Origin: an uncultured Planctomycetaceae bacterium | GTDB lineage: Bacteria; Planctomycetota; Planctomycetia; Planctomycetales; Planctomycetaceae | Assembly (NCBI GenBank): GCA_903896675.1 | Contig: CAITYU010000377.1 | Span: 1-64,000 of the forward strand | Length of the DNA: 64,000 nt | Direction of reading: 5' to 3' | In this document: positions 9,673 to 18,414 of the stretch, piece after piece | How positions within the stretch are numbered: position 1 is the stretch's first letter | Layout of the letters: each line of letters opens with the position of its first letter | Notes under the pieces: model-generated | What the model was told of the DNA's origin: nothing | Seen by the model: the letters and a program-made list of their open reading frames with translations, nothing else | Databases searched by the model: none | Made by a program: the position numbers and the translations under genes

Positions 9673-11013
9673 TCACACCCGCGCGATTTCAAAGCCCGCC
9701 CGCGGCGTTCTGGCGAAGAACGATGCCGCCTGATCATCGCCGGTGATTTTTTCCGTTTTTGCATCCCATTTGATAACGCGATTCAATCGAGCAGCGATGA
9801 CAGCGAGGTGGCAGGTGTTCATTGTCTGGACATGGGAGTAAACGTCTGATACGGGCAGGCCACCCTCTGCGAGGCAGCGATAAAAGTTGTTCTTGTGTCC
9901 CTCGAAAGGCTTGCCTTTGTACAGTTCCTGAAGTTGTTCCGGGCCGAACTGATCCTTGTCCCAGTTTTCTTCAATCGGCTGTCCGGCGATTTTACCGCGG
10001 TTGACGAAGAAGCGACCTTTTGAGCCTTCGAAGAGGATGCCGTTATCGCCGCGACTGGTGATATGCATTTCCATGCCACTGGCAAACTTTGCAATGACGT
10101 TGAAGTCGTGGGCGGAGTTGAAGCGGTCATCCTGTTCCGGGTATCCATCCCTGAATGGGACGGGATGTTTCACGTCGGTGCCGTCCACTTCGACCGGTCC
10201 GGTGCCTTCCTGGTCGAGTCCTGTGGCCCAGAGGGAAATGTCGACATGGTGTGCACCCCAGTCGGTGAACTTACCGCCGGAATATTCGTACCACCAGCGG
10301 AACGTGTTATGGCAGCGTTCGCGGATGTAGTCGACTTTGGGAGCCTGACCGAGCCACATGTCCCAGTTGAGGCCGGCCGGGGGATCGGATTTCCGGAACG
10401 GACCACCGACATCGCCCCCGTTGATGCCGACGGTAATCTTCCGGACATCACCGATCAAGCCGCGACGGACCATGTTGACAGCGCGCAGGAAACGTTCCTG
10501 ATCACTGCGCTGCTGAGTGCCGACGAAAAAGACTCGGTCACTGTATTTGCGGCAGGCATTGCGGATCAGTTGGTTTTCTTCGAGTGTCAGTGTGAGTGGT
10601 TTCTGACAGAAGACGTGCTTGCCCGCAATGAGTGCCTCGATGGCGATTTTCACGTGCCAGTGGTCGGGAGTCACGATGCTGACGACATCGATGTCTGGGC
10701 GTTCCAGCACTTTGCGATAATCGGTGCAGAGATCGGCTTTGCCGGCACCGATATTCGGGTCTTCGTTGGCTTTGGCTGCCTGGCTTTCATCGACGTCACA
10801 GAGAGCGATGATGTCACCGAAACTGCGGTGGCCGTGAGCATCGCCACGTCCCATGCCTCCCAATCCGATGCAGCCGACACGCGGGCGGTCGACAGCCATC
10901 GTATTGGCAAAGGCTTTGGCGGACCACGGGAAGGCGGCAGATGCAGTGGCAGCAGCGAGAAGTGCGGAAGTACCGGACAGGAAGTTGCGACGAGAATGCT
11001 GCGTGTGGGGCAT
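9673..11013 (-). CDS. Gfo/Idh/MocA family oxidoreductase with Tat signal
   Basis: A 446-residue protein. The N-terminus has a twin-arginine motif (SRRNFLSG) and an Ala-rich hydrophobic core, so export by Tat with its NAD(P) cofactor bound is expected. The Rossmann loop GCIGLGGMGRG follows at about residue 47. The family's EKP motif appears as CQKP, with the lysine kept, and HWH and WGAHHVDI fit the C-terminal substrate domain. Such exported Gfo/Idh proteins are very common in planctomycetes and are presumed to oxidise or rearrange sugars in the periplasm. The ATG at 11013 has no strong ribosome site. The stop overlaps the GTG candidate start of the next gene by four bases, which suggests one operon. 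Confidence 0.93.
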   Translation of the reverse strand: MPHTQHSRRNFLSGTSALLAAATASAAFPWSAKAFANTMAVDRPRVGCIGLGGMGRGDAHGHRSFGDIIALCDVDESQAAKANEDPNIGAGKADLCTDYRKVLERPDIDVVSIVTPDHWHVKIAIEALIAGKHVFCQKPLTLTLEENQLIRNACRKYSDRVFFVGTQQRSDQERFLRAVNMVRRGLIGDVRKITVGINGGDVGGPFRKSDPPAGLNWDMWLGQAPKVDYIRERCHNTFRWWYEYSGGKFTDWGAHHVDISLWATGLDQEGTGPVEVDGTDVKHPVPFRDGYPEQDDRFNSAHDFNVIAKFASGMEMHITSRGDNGILFEGSKGRFFVNRGKIAGQPIEENWDKDQFGPEQLQELYKGKPFEGHKNNFYRCLAEGGLPVSDVYSHVQTMNTCHLAVIAARLNRVIKWDAKTEKITGDDQAASFFARTPRAGFEIARV

Positions 11014-11365
11014 GGGAGGAAGCCTTTACGGGCGGGGCTGGAGGTGGGTTGGAGGTGGGCGGTTGCCCTGACAGATGTGTGAGTCTACGAAACCGGGGGC
11101 CCGAAATCAAAGGCAGTGTGCTGGATTGGGCGTGTAAAAGGTGGCGCGGGGTACAAGGGGTGGAACACAAGATCCGTCATCCTGCAGCGGGTCGGGGCGC
11201 TGACAATTGAAATGACGAGTGGGTTGTTGGCAGGCCCTTGAGGAAACCGGACCTCGAGTGAAGCGTACGTGAGTTCATCGCCATGGCGGCATCAGGTGCC
11301 CTGCCAGAAGGTCTTCCTGCAGATTCGGGCGCGGCGAGCCTGAGTATCAGGTTGTGGTTCGCCGA
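11014..11365. other. 352-base intergenic region
   Basis: It lies between the Gfo/Idh start and the stop of the COG3014-like lipoprotein gene, both on minus. It should hold the Gfo/Idh promoter and the end of the lipoprotein transcript. I see no convincing small gene, RNA or strong hairpin. Confidence 0.5.
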
Positions 11366-12874
11366 TCAGGGTGCGGGGATGATATTCCGATCGGCGCCAC
11401 CCAGCAGGATAGCGCTGGTGATGCGGTCTGCCGGCATGGTGAGCAGGACGCAGGTGTTGCGGCCGTCTTCGATGCGGACTTTGACGGGTTGTGCATGGAT
11501 CGGGTAGCGTTCGCTGAGCGGTCGCGTCCAGAGGTCGAGGCTGTATTCTCCGGTGGGCAGTTCTTCGGCGGCGATGCGGACGGCGGCGGGCAGGGTGCTC
11601 CATGATCGCGTGTCGGCTTTTTCGAGGGCTTCCCAGGCGATTCCGATGGCGGTCATGGCGAGGTCTGTTTTCCAGTCACGGCTTTCGTTGGAGACGGCTT
11701 TGGCGGCGACGACGGTCCCCTTCTTGACGACTCGCCGGACGACCGCATCAGCGATCGCTTTGTCTCGTCCGGCGAGGTAGGATGCGTGTGCGACTTCGCG
11801 GAGATCGACGATGGTAGAGAAGCCGAGTTGGCGGCGTTCTGCCCCCAGTCCGGCTCCGACAATTGCGGCTCCGGGCGTCAGATCAGCGTGTCCCGGATTG
11901 TCGGACTGCGGGCAGGCGATTTTGACTGAGAACAGAGTTGGCGGCAGAGAGTATTTGCTTTGTGCCGAGAGGATCTGGTCAGCGATCAGCAGTGCGGCGG
12001 AAGTTGGTTCGCAGGATTCAGAGACCCATTCCGGGGCGACTCCGGCGAGTACGATGACGTGCAGCGTGCCGTGTGCTTTGCGGCACTGGATTCCGAGTGG
12101 CGTGAGTTTGCCGGGGGTGGCAGTGCTGAACTGCGGGTTCCACAGTCGGACATCCTGCAGGGCCTGTTCTGTTTCGGCTTTTTCGGTGGGTTTTTCGGAG
12201 TGGACGATGGCTGTGAGGTAGGCGGAGAGTGCGAGTGGCTGATCGAGTGTTTCGGCAGTGATTTTGGGGGTTGGTTTGCTTTCGAAGCTGGCGGGGGTGA
12301 CCGTCTGATCGACTGGGGCGGTTGTGGATGTGTCGTCGGCGAGTGTGGCGGTGCCTGAATTCTTTGTGACTTCGGCCACCAGCGCTGCCCGGCGGTCCTG
12401 GGAAGTCTGCATGGCCTGCAGTGACCATGCCCATGCATCCTGGCCGTCATTGACAAGGCTGGAGAGCATAGCGACGTTGACGAGCATGTGGTGTTCGAAT
12501 TCGCGACCGGACCATGCGATGGCGCGGGAGTCCGACAGTGTTGATGCGAACTGTTCGAGTGCATTCTTCTGTTTCAGGTATGTGAGTCGATCGCGTGCTG
12601 AGCGGAGTCTGGATTCGGCGATCTGGGGTTCGCCACTGGCCAGATCAACAATGGACTGGTCCAGCAGGAGCAGTTCTTTTTCGGCGTTGAGCGGACCGGC
12701 AGCTTTCTGCAGTCGTCTGGCGGAGTTGTTTAAGTCACCGGAGCGCCAGGCCTGGAGTGCTTTGCTATGCTGCTTGTGTATGCCACGGCAGCCTGAGGCG
12801 AGGCAGCAGGCGACCAGCAGCAGTACCGTCAGGACTGGCTGAGTCGTGCAGCGTGTGGAGCGTAGTCCGGACAT
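11366..12874 (-). CDS. COG3014-like lipoprotein
   Basis: A 502-residue predicted lipoprotein. The ATG at 12874 (preferred over an in-frame TTG at 12892) opens a lipoprotein signal with lipobox LASGC. The N-terminal half looks helical and TPR-like (ALQAWRSGDLNNSARRL). The C-terminal half has a pattern seen in COG3014 lipoproteins: a segment around GFSTIVDLREVAHA followed by a basic helix (AVVRRVVKKGTVVAAK). In gammaproteobacteria COG3014 lipoproteins are encoded next to lpoB, and here the LpoB-like gene is directly upstream, which supports the assignment. The biochemical role is unknown; an outer-membrane assembly or accessory role is an inference from context. Confidence 0.7.
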   Translation of the reverse strand: MSGLRSTRCTTQPVLTVLLLVACCLASGCRGIHKQHSKALQAWRSGDLNNSARRLQKAAGPLNAEKELLLLDQSIVDLASGEPQIAESRLRSARDRLTYLKQKNALEQFASTLSDSRAIAWSGREFEHHMLVNVAMLSSLVNDGQDAWAWSLQAMQTSQDRRAALVAEVTKNSGTATLADDTSTTAPVDQTVTPASFESKPTPKITAETLDQPLALSAYLTAIVHSEKPTEKAETEQALQDVRLWNPQFSTATPGKLTPLGIQCRKAHGTLHVIVLAGVAPEWVSESCEPTSAALLIADQILSAQSKYSLPPTLFSVKIACPQSDNPGHADLTPGAAIVGAGLGAERRQLGFSTIVDLREVAHASYLAGRDKAIADAVVRRVVKKGTVVAAKAVSNESRDWKTDLAMTAIGIAWEALEKADTRSWSTLPAAVRIAAEELPTGEYSLDLWTRPLSERYPIHAQPVKVRIEDGRNTCVLLTMPADRITSAILLGGADRNIIPAP

Positions 12875-12892
12875 GATTGACGCCAGGGACAA

Positions 12893-12920
12893 AAGTCGGC
12901 CTGAGGCGTCAAGCCGACTT
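12893..12920. repeat. 8-bp inverted repeat in the LpoB/COG3014 spacer
   Basis: Arms aagtcggc (12893-12900) and gccgactt (12913-12920) are separated by 12 bases. The repeat sits just upstream of the COG3014-like start on the minus strand, so it would lie in its leader RNA. It could act as an attenuator or as the end of the LpoB-like transcript. Confidence 0.5.
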
Positions 12921-13042
12921 CAATTCATTGATAAACGCGGTGTTTTCAGAGGTTTGGCCGGGCAGGAATGCCGGGGGTACCTGTTTGTCGTCGGCATCAT
13001 GAATGCCCGGACCACGAGTTGAGTTGTTGTGGCTGTGATGGC

Positions 13043-13068
13043 GTGATCAGTCGTCGTGATCAGTCGTC
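13043..13068. repeat. 13-bp tandem duplication spanning the LpoB-like stop codon
   Basis: The unit gtgatcagtcgtc occurs twice in a row (13043-13055 and 13056-13068). The upstream copy on the minus strand holds the end of the Asp tail and the stop codon. Confidence 0.75.
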
Positions 13069-13743
13069 GTCGTCATCACCGTAGTGCAGCCAGCGTCCCC
13101 AGCGTCGCTTGTGGTAGCCTTTGCGGAGCATGGCGGATTCGCTGACAGATTCCCCGGTGTGAATATTCAGGAGTTCAAGTGTGAGCAGGTAGTCGCGCTG
13201 GTAGTCACCATTGCTGTTGGTGGTCCCGGAAGTGACTCGAGCAAACAGCAGATAGTCGATGGGCTGGCTGTTTTTTTCGAGGACCATCTGGAAGTCGCGC
13301 TGTTTTTGTGGCAGGACGAGGCTGTCGGGGGAGCAGCGCAGTTCGGCCATGGCGGCTTCGACATAGCGTCTGCTGATCATGCGGTATTGTGGATCCTGGC
13401 TGACTAGGGTGCTGATGTGTTCGTAGATCTGTTCCTTGAAGTCGCCGATGGTTTCACCGCTCTTGTTTTCGACTCCGACAAAGCAGACGGAGCGAGCGAG
13501 GCTACCGTCGTCACGGATGGTTGTATGGGAGGTCTGAAGGATGGTCTGGCTGGATTTTCCAAGCAGCCGCGACACGGATTCATCGATCAGGGGCTTCCAT
13601 GTTTCGGCGCCGGCGTTGTGGCTGCCAACCATGTCGCGGTCGTCCTGTTTGAGGACGTGCGCGTACTGTTTCTTTCGGCAGCCGGGCAGCAGGATGAAGC
13701 TGAACAGCAGGGTCAGGAGCAGCAATTTCCGGCGGACTGCCAT
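13060..13743 (-). CDS. LpoB-like outer-membrane lipoprotein
   Basis: A 227-residue lipoprotein. The ATG at 13743, behind GGAAGGG, gives a signal with lipobox LLPGC. The mature part resembles LpoB (COG3417), the penicillin-binding-protein activator: a CFVGVENKSGE strand, a helix with VSQDPQYRMISRR, then YLLFARVTS and YLLTLELLNIHTGE. LpoB reaches from the outer membrane to stimulate PBP1b. Whether this planctomycete protein does so is an inference; these organisms have thin peptidoglycan and an unusual division machinery. It ends in five aspartates encoded by a small duplicated repeat. It lies in a gene group with a COG3014-like and a TPR-like gene. Confidence 0.75.
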   Translation of the reverse strand: MAVRRKLLLLTLLFSFILLPGCRKKQYAHVLKQDDRDMVGSHNAGAETWKPLIDESVSRLLGKSSQTILQTSHTTIRDDGSLARSVCFVGVENKSGETIGDFKEQIYEHISTLVSQDPQYRMISRRYVEAAMAELRCSPDSLVLPQKQRDFQMVLEKNSQPIDYLLFARVTSGTTNSNGDYQRDYLLTLELLNIHTGESVSESAMLRKGYHKRRWGRWLHYGDDDDD

Positions 13744-13992
13744 GGCAGGGGATTCCCTTCCGAGTGCTGGGCAGACATTTGTGGTGACACAGGCGCGCAG
13801 CGGTTTCGCCGGCGTTTGGTGCCACAGTGTATGCCGCAGGGCAATCCTGGGGGTAGATCGGATTTGCAGGGGGGGCGTGAGATTCACTTTTGTCGCCGGC
13901 CGGGGCAGCAGTTGTCGGAAAAAACTGCTGATGACGGCGGCCAGGGGGCAGAAAACGACCAGTCCTGTGGGTTCATGGAGGGGTGACCGGCT

Positions 13993-14391
13993 TCACTGGG
14001 ACCATGCAGGAGCCTCAATATCGAGGGTGAGGGGAGAGCAGGGCAGGGCAATTCTGAGCTGCAGGTCATCGGTTCCGCCGAGTTTTGCGGCCAGTTCTGC
14101 CAGCTCTTCGCTGCCTACGGCGCGGTAGCACTCCACCAGTTCCCGCCATGCAAAACGGCGAAGTGGAGCGGGCATGATGCGGGCTGCACGTTCCAGGCTG
14201 TGGATGGCGCTTTCGGTTTGCCCGTCCGCCTTCAGGGCAATTCCGAGCAGCAGTTGCCGTGGGCCTTCGAGTGGGCCGGCATCGGTGATCCTGTGCAGTT
14301 CGCTGATAGCGTCTGCGGGCAGATTCAGGTCAAGAAAGCCGTCGGCTGCGAGCAGTCGGCGGACGGTTTTGGGGGTGAGAGTCGTTCGCAT
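13993..14391 (-). CDS. Small TPR-like protein
   Basis: A 132-residue protein without a signal peptide. The ATG at 14391 has AGGAA nine bases upstream. The sequence has two to three helical-pair units typical of tetratricopeptide repeats (LLLGIALKADGQTESAIHSL, then LRRFAWRELVECYRAVG). TPRs mediate protein contacts. It is the first gene of the minus-strand group leading to the LpoB-like and COG3014-like lipoproteins, with a 249-base gap to the next gene. No specific function can be given. Confidence 0.75.
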   Translation of the reverse strand: MRTTLTPKTVRRLLAADGFLDLNLPADAISELHRITDAGPLEGPRQLLLGIALKADGQTESAIHSLERAARIMPAPLRRFAWRELVECYRAVGSEELAELAAKLGGTDDLQLRIALPCSPLTLDIEAPAWSQ

Positions 14392-14939
14392 GGCAGAAAG
14401 TTCCTGTCGTCAGAGCGATGGGCCGATTGGGCCGGAGGAATGCCGGGCGATTGTTGCCTCAGTGTGTCGGCGGGCAGGGTCCGGATTTCTGTTGGAGCAG
14501 AAGCGGGCACTGTCAAACCGACTCGACAGCCGTGTCGAGTTGTAATCGTCCTGATGACATGGAAGTAGCAACTGCTGCGCCGCAGACATCGAGGTTTTTC
14601 GGAATGTTCGTAAGTGATTTGATGGTATTTGTTTATGGGTTATCAGGACTTTCTAATCCGGAATTCGGGGTCTGCCAAAACTACAATTTTTTGTGAACGG
14701 TCTGCTGCTGAATTCGTCAGATTCGGCAGAGTTCAGCAGAGGAATTGCAGGAATTACAAAGTGGAGTTGCTGGTGTGCGTGGGCTGTAGGGGGTGGTGAG
14801 TGAGTTTTGGATTGAAATCCGCTGGAATTTGTGTGTTTGTGCTTGTGTTTGGGGAATTCGCCTGGCGGCGACGGTCGAATTTCTCGTAGTGGAGTGCAAA
14901 AGGAGCGGGTTGGCTGGCGTGATCTGAGAAGGCGGTGTG
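14392..14939. other. 548-base divergent intergenic region
   Basis: It lies between the divergent TPR-like gene (minus) and the WecA-like operon (plus), so promoters for both are expected here. Bases 14580-14720 are clearly more AT-rich than the surroundings. A perfect hairpin lies at 14521-14540. Long antisense frames cross the region but look like low-complexity shadows. I could not fix a promoter with confidence. Confidence 0.6.
14521..14540. repeat. Perfect 8-bp inverted repeat, 4-base loop
   Basis: Arms actcgaca and tgtcgagt flank the loop gccg. It lies 130 bases upstream of the TPR-like start, in a divergent promoter region, and may be an operator or an RNA hairpin. Confidence 0.6.
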
Positions 14940-16049
14940 ATGGGAATTTTTCTGGGGCTGGGTTTTCTGGGGGCATTTCTGCTGGCGGTGCTGGTGACTC
15001 CGCTGGTCCGCCGGGCGGCCCCTGCGTTGGGGCTGATCGACCTGCCTGGTGATCGGAAGGTGCATGTGATTCCGACGCCGCGAGGGGGTGGGATCGCGAT
15101 TTTTCTGGGGGTGTTGGTGCCGGCTTTGATTTTGCCGGCAGCCGGGGGACTGGTGGGGGTGGAATCATCACCGGGGCTGCAGGTGCAGTTGCTGGCAATT
15201 GGTCTGGGAGCTGTGGTGTTGTTTCTGACGGGTCTGGCGGACGATCGCTGGAGTCTGTCATGGAAGCTGCGGCTGGTTCTGCAGGTGCTGGTAGCCGGTT
15301 GTGTGGCGGGTAGTGGTGTGCGGGCGACGGTCTTTGTCTCGCAGCCGTGGTTTGGATTTGGTTTAACGGTGTTGTGGATACTGGTGCTGACGAATGCCAT
15401 GAATTTTCTGGACAACATGGACGGACTGTCTGCCGGGATTGGTTTGATAGCGGCATTGTTGTTTGCTTCGATCCTGCTGTTGATGGTTGAGCGGGCGGCG
15501 TGGGAAGTGGCGTTTCTGCTGTTGCTGCTGGCGGGATCACTGTGTGGATTTCTGGTGTGGAACCGTCCGCCGGCTGCGATTTTCATGGGTGACTGCGGCA
15601 GTAATCTGATTGGGTTTCTGCTGGCGACACTGACGGTGGCGGGAACGTTTTATCAGCGGAGTGGCAGTCGGCATGTGATGCTGGCTCCATTGTGTGTGAT
15701 GGCGGTGCCTCTGTATGACTTCAGCACAGTCATTCTGATTCGACTGCTGCAGGGTCGCAGTCCGTTTCATGGAGACAAGAGTCATGTGTCGCACCGTCTG
15801 GTGGATCTTGGCCTGAAGCCGGTGTATGCGGTGTTGACGGTGCATTTGATGACCATGATGACGGGGGCTTGTGCGCTGCTGTTGTACAAGGTTGGGGACT
15901 GGGCAGGTGCTGCGATTGTGATGAGTGTGATTCTGATGGTGCTGACCGTAGTGGCGATTCTGGAGTTTGTGGGTCGCAGTTCTGTGGGTCAGATGCAGGG
16001 GCGACTGCGGCGTGAGCAGGGTGCGTTGACTGGATCAGACGGGACCTGA
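14940..16049 (+). CDS. WecA/MraY-type polyprenyl-phosphate sugar-1-phosphate transferase
   Basis: A 369-residue polytopic membrane protein with about ten membrane segments. It would transfer a sugar-1-phosphate (GlcNAc-1-P in WecA/TagO) from a UDP-sugar to undecaprenyl phosphate, the first step of O-antigen or exopolysaccharide assembly. Family motifs are in order: PRGGGIAI near the N-terminus, LADDRWS, NAMNFLDNMDGLSAG with Asp about residue 158, FMGDCGSN, and the HVSHRL loop. The ATG at 14940 follows GAGAAGG; a GTG directly before it is possible. It heads an operon with the O-antigen ligase-like gene five bases downstream. The motifs favour the WecA/TagO branch over MraY itself. Confidence 0.9.
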   Translation: MGIFLGLGFLGAFLLAVLVTPLVRRAAPALGLIDLPGDRKVHVIPTPRGGGIAIFLGVLVPALILPAAGGLVGVESSPGLQVQLLAIGLGAVVLFLTGLADDRWSLSWKLRLVLQVLVAGCVAGSGVRATVFVSQPWFGFGLTVLWILVLTNAMNFLDNMDGLSAGIGLIAALLFASILLLMVERAAWEVAFLLLLLAGSLCGFLVWNRPPAAIFMGDCGSNLIGFLLATLTVAGTFYQRSGSRHVMLAPLCVMAVPLYDFSTVILIRLLQGRSPFHGDKSHVSHRLVDLGLKPVYAVLTVHLMTMMTGACALLLYKVGDWAGAAIVMSVILMVLTVVAILEFVGRSSVGQMQGRLRREQGALTGSDGT

Positions 16050-16054
16050 CTGCC

Positions 16055-18391
16055 ATGCGAGACTTGTGGGCGTGGGCTGGTCTGGTGCTTTTAAGTGCGG
16101 GCTGCTGGTGGGTGGCAGAGGAGGCGGCTGATGGTCGTGGTCTGATCCTGTCCGCTGGCTGGTGTGTTGTGGCCTGTCTGTATTTTTTCTCTGGTTCCCC
16201 GGCAGTTGCTGAGCGAGGTCCGCGTGTCTGCGGGGGCCGTGGCTGGGTGGATGCCGGGTTGCTGCTGCTGGTGCTGGGTCATGTGATTTCTGCGTGGCAT
16301 GTGTTTGACGTGGGGGGTGATCGGCGATCGGCCGTGAATCTGACGCTGGAGTGGTTTGGTTTACTGGCAGCGTGGTGGTGCCTCAGTCGTCAGTGTGTGA
16401 GTGGACGCGGGATGGCGATGCTGCTGGAGCTGGTGGCGGCGATTGCGGTGGGTCAGGCCTGTCTGGGGATCGTGCAGCACCATGTGGTGTATGCAGCGAA
16501 CGGTGAGTGGTATCGGGAGCGTCGTGAGATTCTGGATGCGTGGTTGGGACGGGGGGAGAGCGATTTACTTCGCAGCGGGATTTCGTATGCGCAGGTGCAG
16601 CAGATTCTGGGGGAATTTCGAGAGCTGCAGATTCCGCTGGAGGGGGCGGGGCGATTGTTGTGGGAGAATCGTGCTCTGTACAGTCAGGAGCCGATCGGTA
16701 CTTTTGCTCTGGCAAATACGCTGGCTGGCCTGCTGGCTGCGGGTCTGCTGATTCTGGCTGCGCGGCTGATGGGTCGTCTGCGGAGCGGTGGAGTGCGTCT
16801 GAGTGCAGTGGAGTGGATCAGGTTGGTTTTGCCGGTACTGATCTGCGGGTACTGTCTGGTGCTGACGAAAAGTCGATCGGCGTGGCTTGGCGTGCTGTTG
16901 GGTGGAGTGGTACTGGCGGTGGGTGGGGCAGGTTTGCCTCGTTTTACGCAGTTGGCCGGGCGGCTGGCGACGGTCTGGGTGGTGGGGTTTTGCGGTCTGC
17001 TGCTGACGGGAGCCGTATTGGTCTGGAATGGCAGTCTGGACTCGGCAGTTCTGGCTGAGGCTCCGCGATCACTCCAATTTCGACTGATGTACTGGACAGG
17101 TGCCGTGCGAATGCTGCGTGAGCAGCCGTTGACGGGCGCCGGGCCGGGCAATTTTCGTGAAAGTTACATGCCGTGGAAGTCGGATGAATCCAGTGAAGAG
17201 ATCCGCGATCCTCACAATCTGCTGCTGGACGCGTGGTCTTCGAGTGGAGTGATCGGTCTGGCGGGTTTGTGTTTGCTGCTGGTGGCAGTTTTGCGATCGT
17301 ATTCGTCAGGTGCGGTGGCGGGTGTGACTTCAGGTGCGGTGGTGGGTGTCTGGTCGTCGCGGCGGGCAGCAGGCGTACTGTGGCGGGCACTGGTGCTGGC
17401 TTTTGTGCTGGATGCCGGCTGGGAGTGGCTGAGTCTGGAGTCACTGTCTGAGAAATGGCTGGATCTGCTGCTGCTGGCGGGTGTGGTGTTTGTGATCGGC
17501 AGGACAGTGCAGTCCGGGCCGCTGGATCGACTGGCGGGATTGAGTGGTCTGTGTGGATTGTGTGTGCATCTGGTGGCGGCGGGGGGATTTGAGATGCCGT
17601 CAGTGATGCTGGTCCTGCTGGTTTGTCTGGGTGTGGTGTGTGGTGGATCATTACCGGAGTCGGTGGGATCTGCGACGGTTGCTGGTGTGACTGGGCGAGG
17701 TGTCTGGAGGCGGCGGTGTGTGTGTGCTGGTTTTCTGGTGTCAGCGACGTTGATTGTCTGGCTGGGAGTTGTACCGGGTCTGAGGCTGAGGGTTTTACTG
17801 GGGGCGGCGGAGCAGCAGTCAGGTCAGGGCAATGTTGCTGCGGCCCTGCGACTGCTGGAGGAGGCGGAGCGGGCGGATTTGCTGGCGGTTCGTCCGCGTC
17901 AGTTGCGTGTGGAGATACTGGCGGAGCGTTTGCTGTCTGCGTGTGCTGGACGTCGGGGAGTGGGTGTTACTGAGTCGGAGGTGATACTGGATCTGTCCGA
18001 GAGGGCTGGATTTCAGGAACTTCTGGAAAACTGCGAAGCGGCGTGTCAGCGGCTGATTGAGGCTGACAATCGCAGTCCGGCGGGGTATCTTTACCGTGGT
18101 CGGTGTCGCGGTGCAGTGGGCCGTATTCTGGCTGATCTGCCACTGCAGCAGCGGGCCTGTGAGGATTACGATCAGGTGCTGCGGCGATATCGGGGCAAGG
18201 CGGTGCTGTGGGCTGAGTCTGCGGAGTTGTTATGGTTGGTTGGTGAGTCTGACAAGGCGGTTCAGGCTGCGGGCAGAGCGCTGGCTCTGCAGCGAGTGAA
18301 CGAGCGATGGGGGCATCAGGAGCAGCTGCTGGAGCCGGCTGTACTGAAGCGGCTTGAGCAACTGACGGCGTCTGCGTCGAACGGTTTTTAG
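16055..18391 (+). CDS. O-antigen ligase/polymerase family protein with TPR-like tail
   Basis: A 778-residue membrane protein with many Leu/Val/Gly-rich membrane segments and a large loop. The Wzy_C signature is visible (LTKSRSAWLG, then GAGPGNF and DPHNLLLDAW). It would polymerise lipid-linked oligosaccharides or attach glycans to a carrier on the outer side of the inner membrane. The last 200 residues are soluble and contain TPR-like helical repeats (AALRLLEEAERADLL; YLYRGRCRGAVGR), an arrangement seen in planctomycete Wzy-like proteins. The gap of five bases after the transferase gene indicates one operon. The glycan is unknown. Confidence 0.88.
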   Translation: MRDLWAWAGLVLLSAGCWWVAEEAADGRGLILSAGWCVVACLYFFSGSPAVAERGPRVCGGRGWVDAGLLLLVLGHVISAWHVFDVGGDRRSAVNLTLEWFGLLAAWWCLSRQCVSGRGMAMLLELVAAIAVGQACLGIVQHHVVYAANGEWYRERREILDAWLGRGESDLLRSGISYAQVQQILGEFRELQIPLEGAGRLLWENRALYSQEPIGTFALANTLAGLLAAGLLILAARLMGRLRSGGVRLSAVEWIRLVLPVLICGYCLVLTKSRSAWLGVLLGGVVLAVGGAGLPRFTQLAGRLATVWVVGFCGLLLTGAVLVWNGSLDSAVLAEAPRSLQFRLMYWTGAVRMLREQPLTGAGPGNFRESYMPWKSDESSEEIRDPHNLLLDAWSSSGVIGLAGLCLLLVAVLRSYSSGAVAGVTSGAVVGVWSSRRAAGVLWRALVLAFVLDAGWEWLSLESLSEKWLDLLLLAGVVFVIGRTVQSGPLDRLAGLSGLCGLCVHLVAAGGFEMPSVMLVLLVCLGVVCGGSLPESVGSATVAGVTGRGVWRRRCVCAGFLVSATLIVWLGVVPGLRLRVLLGAAEQQSGQGNVAAALRLLEEAERADLLAVRPRQLRVEILAERLLSACAGRRGVGVTESEVILDLSERAGFQELLENCEAACQRLIEADNRSPAGYLYRGRCRGAVGRILADLPLQQRACEDYDQVLRRYRGKAVLWAESAELLWLVGESDKAVQAAGRALALQRVNERWGHQEQLLEPAVLKRLEQLTASASNGF

Positions 18392-18414
18392 CGTGCTGTG
18401 TTGTGGAGTGTATC

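Noticed and set aside
14653..15540. Pro/Ser/Thr-rich minus-strand frames across the WecA-like start region
   Set aside because: Low complexity, overlapping each other in two frames, and opposite a gene with complete family motifs.
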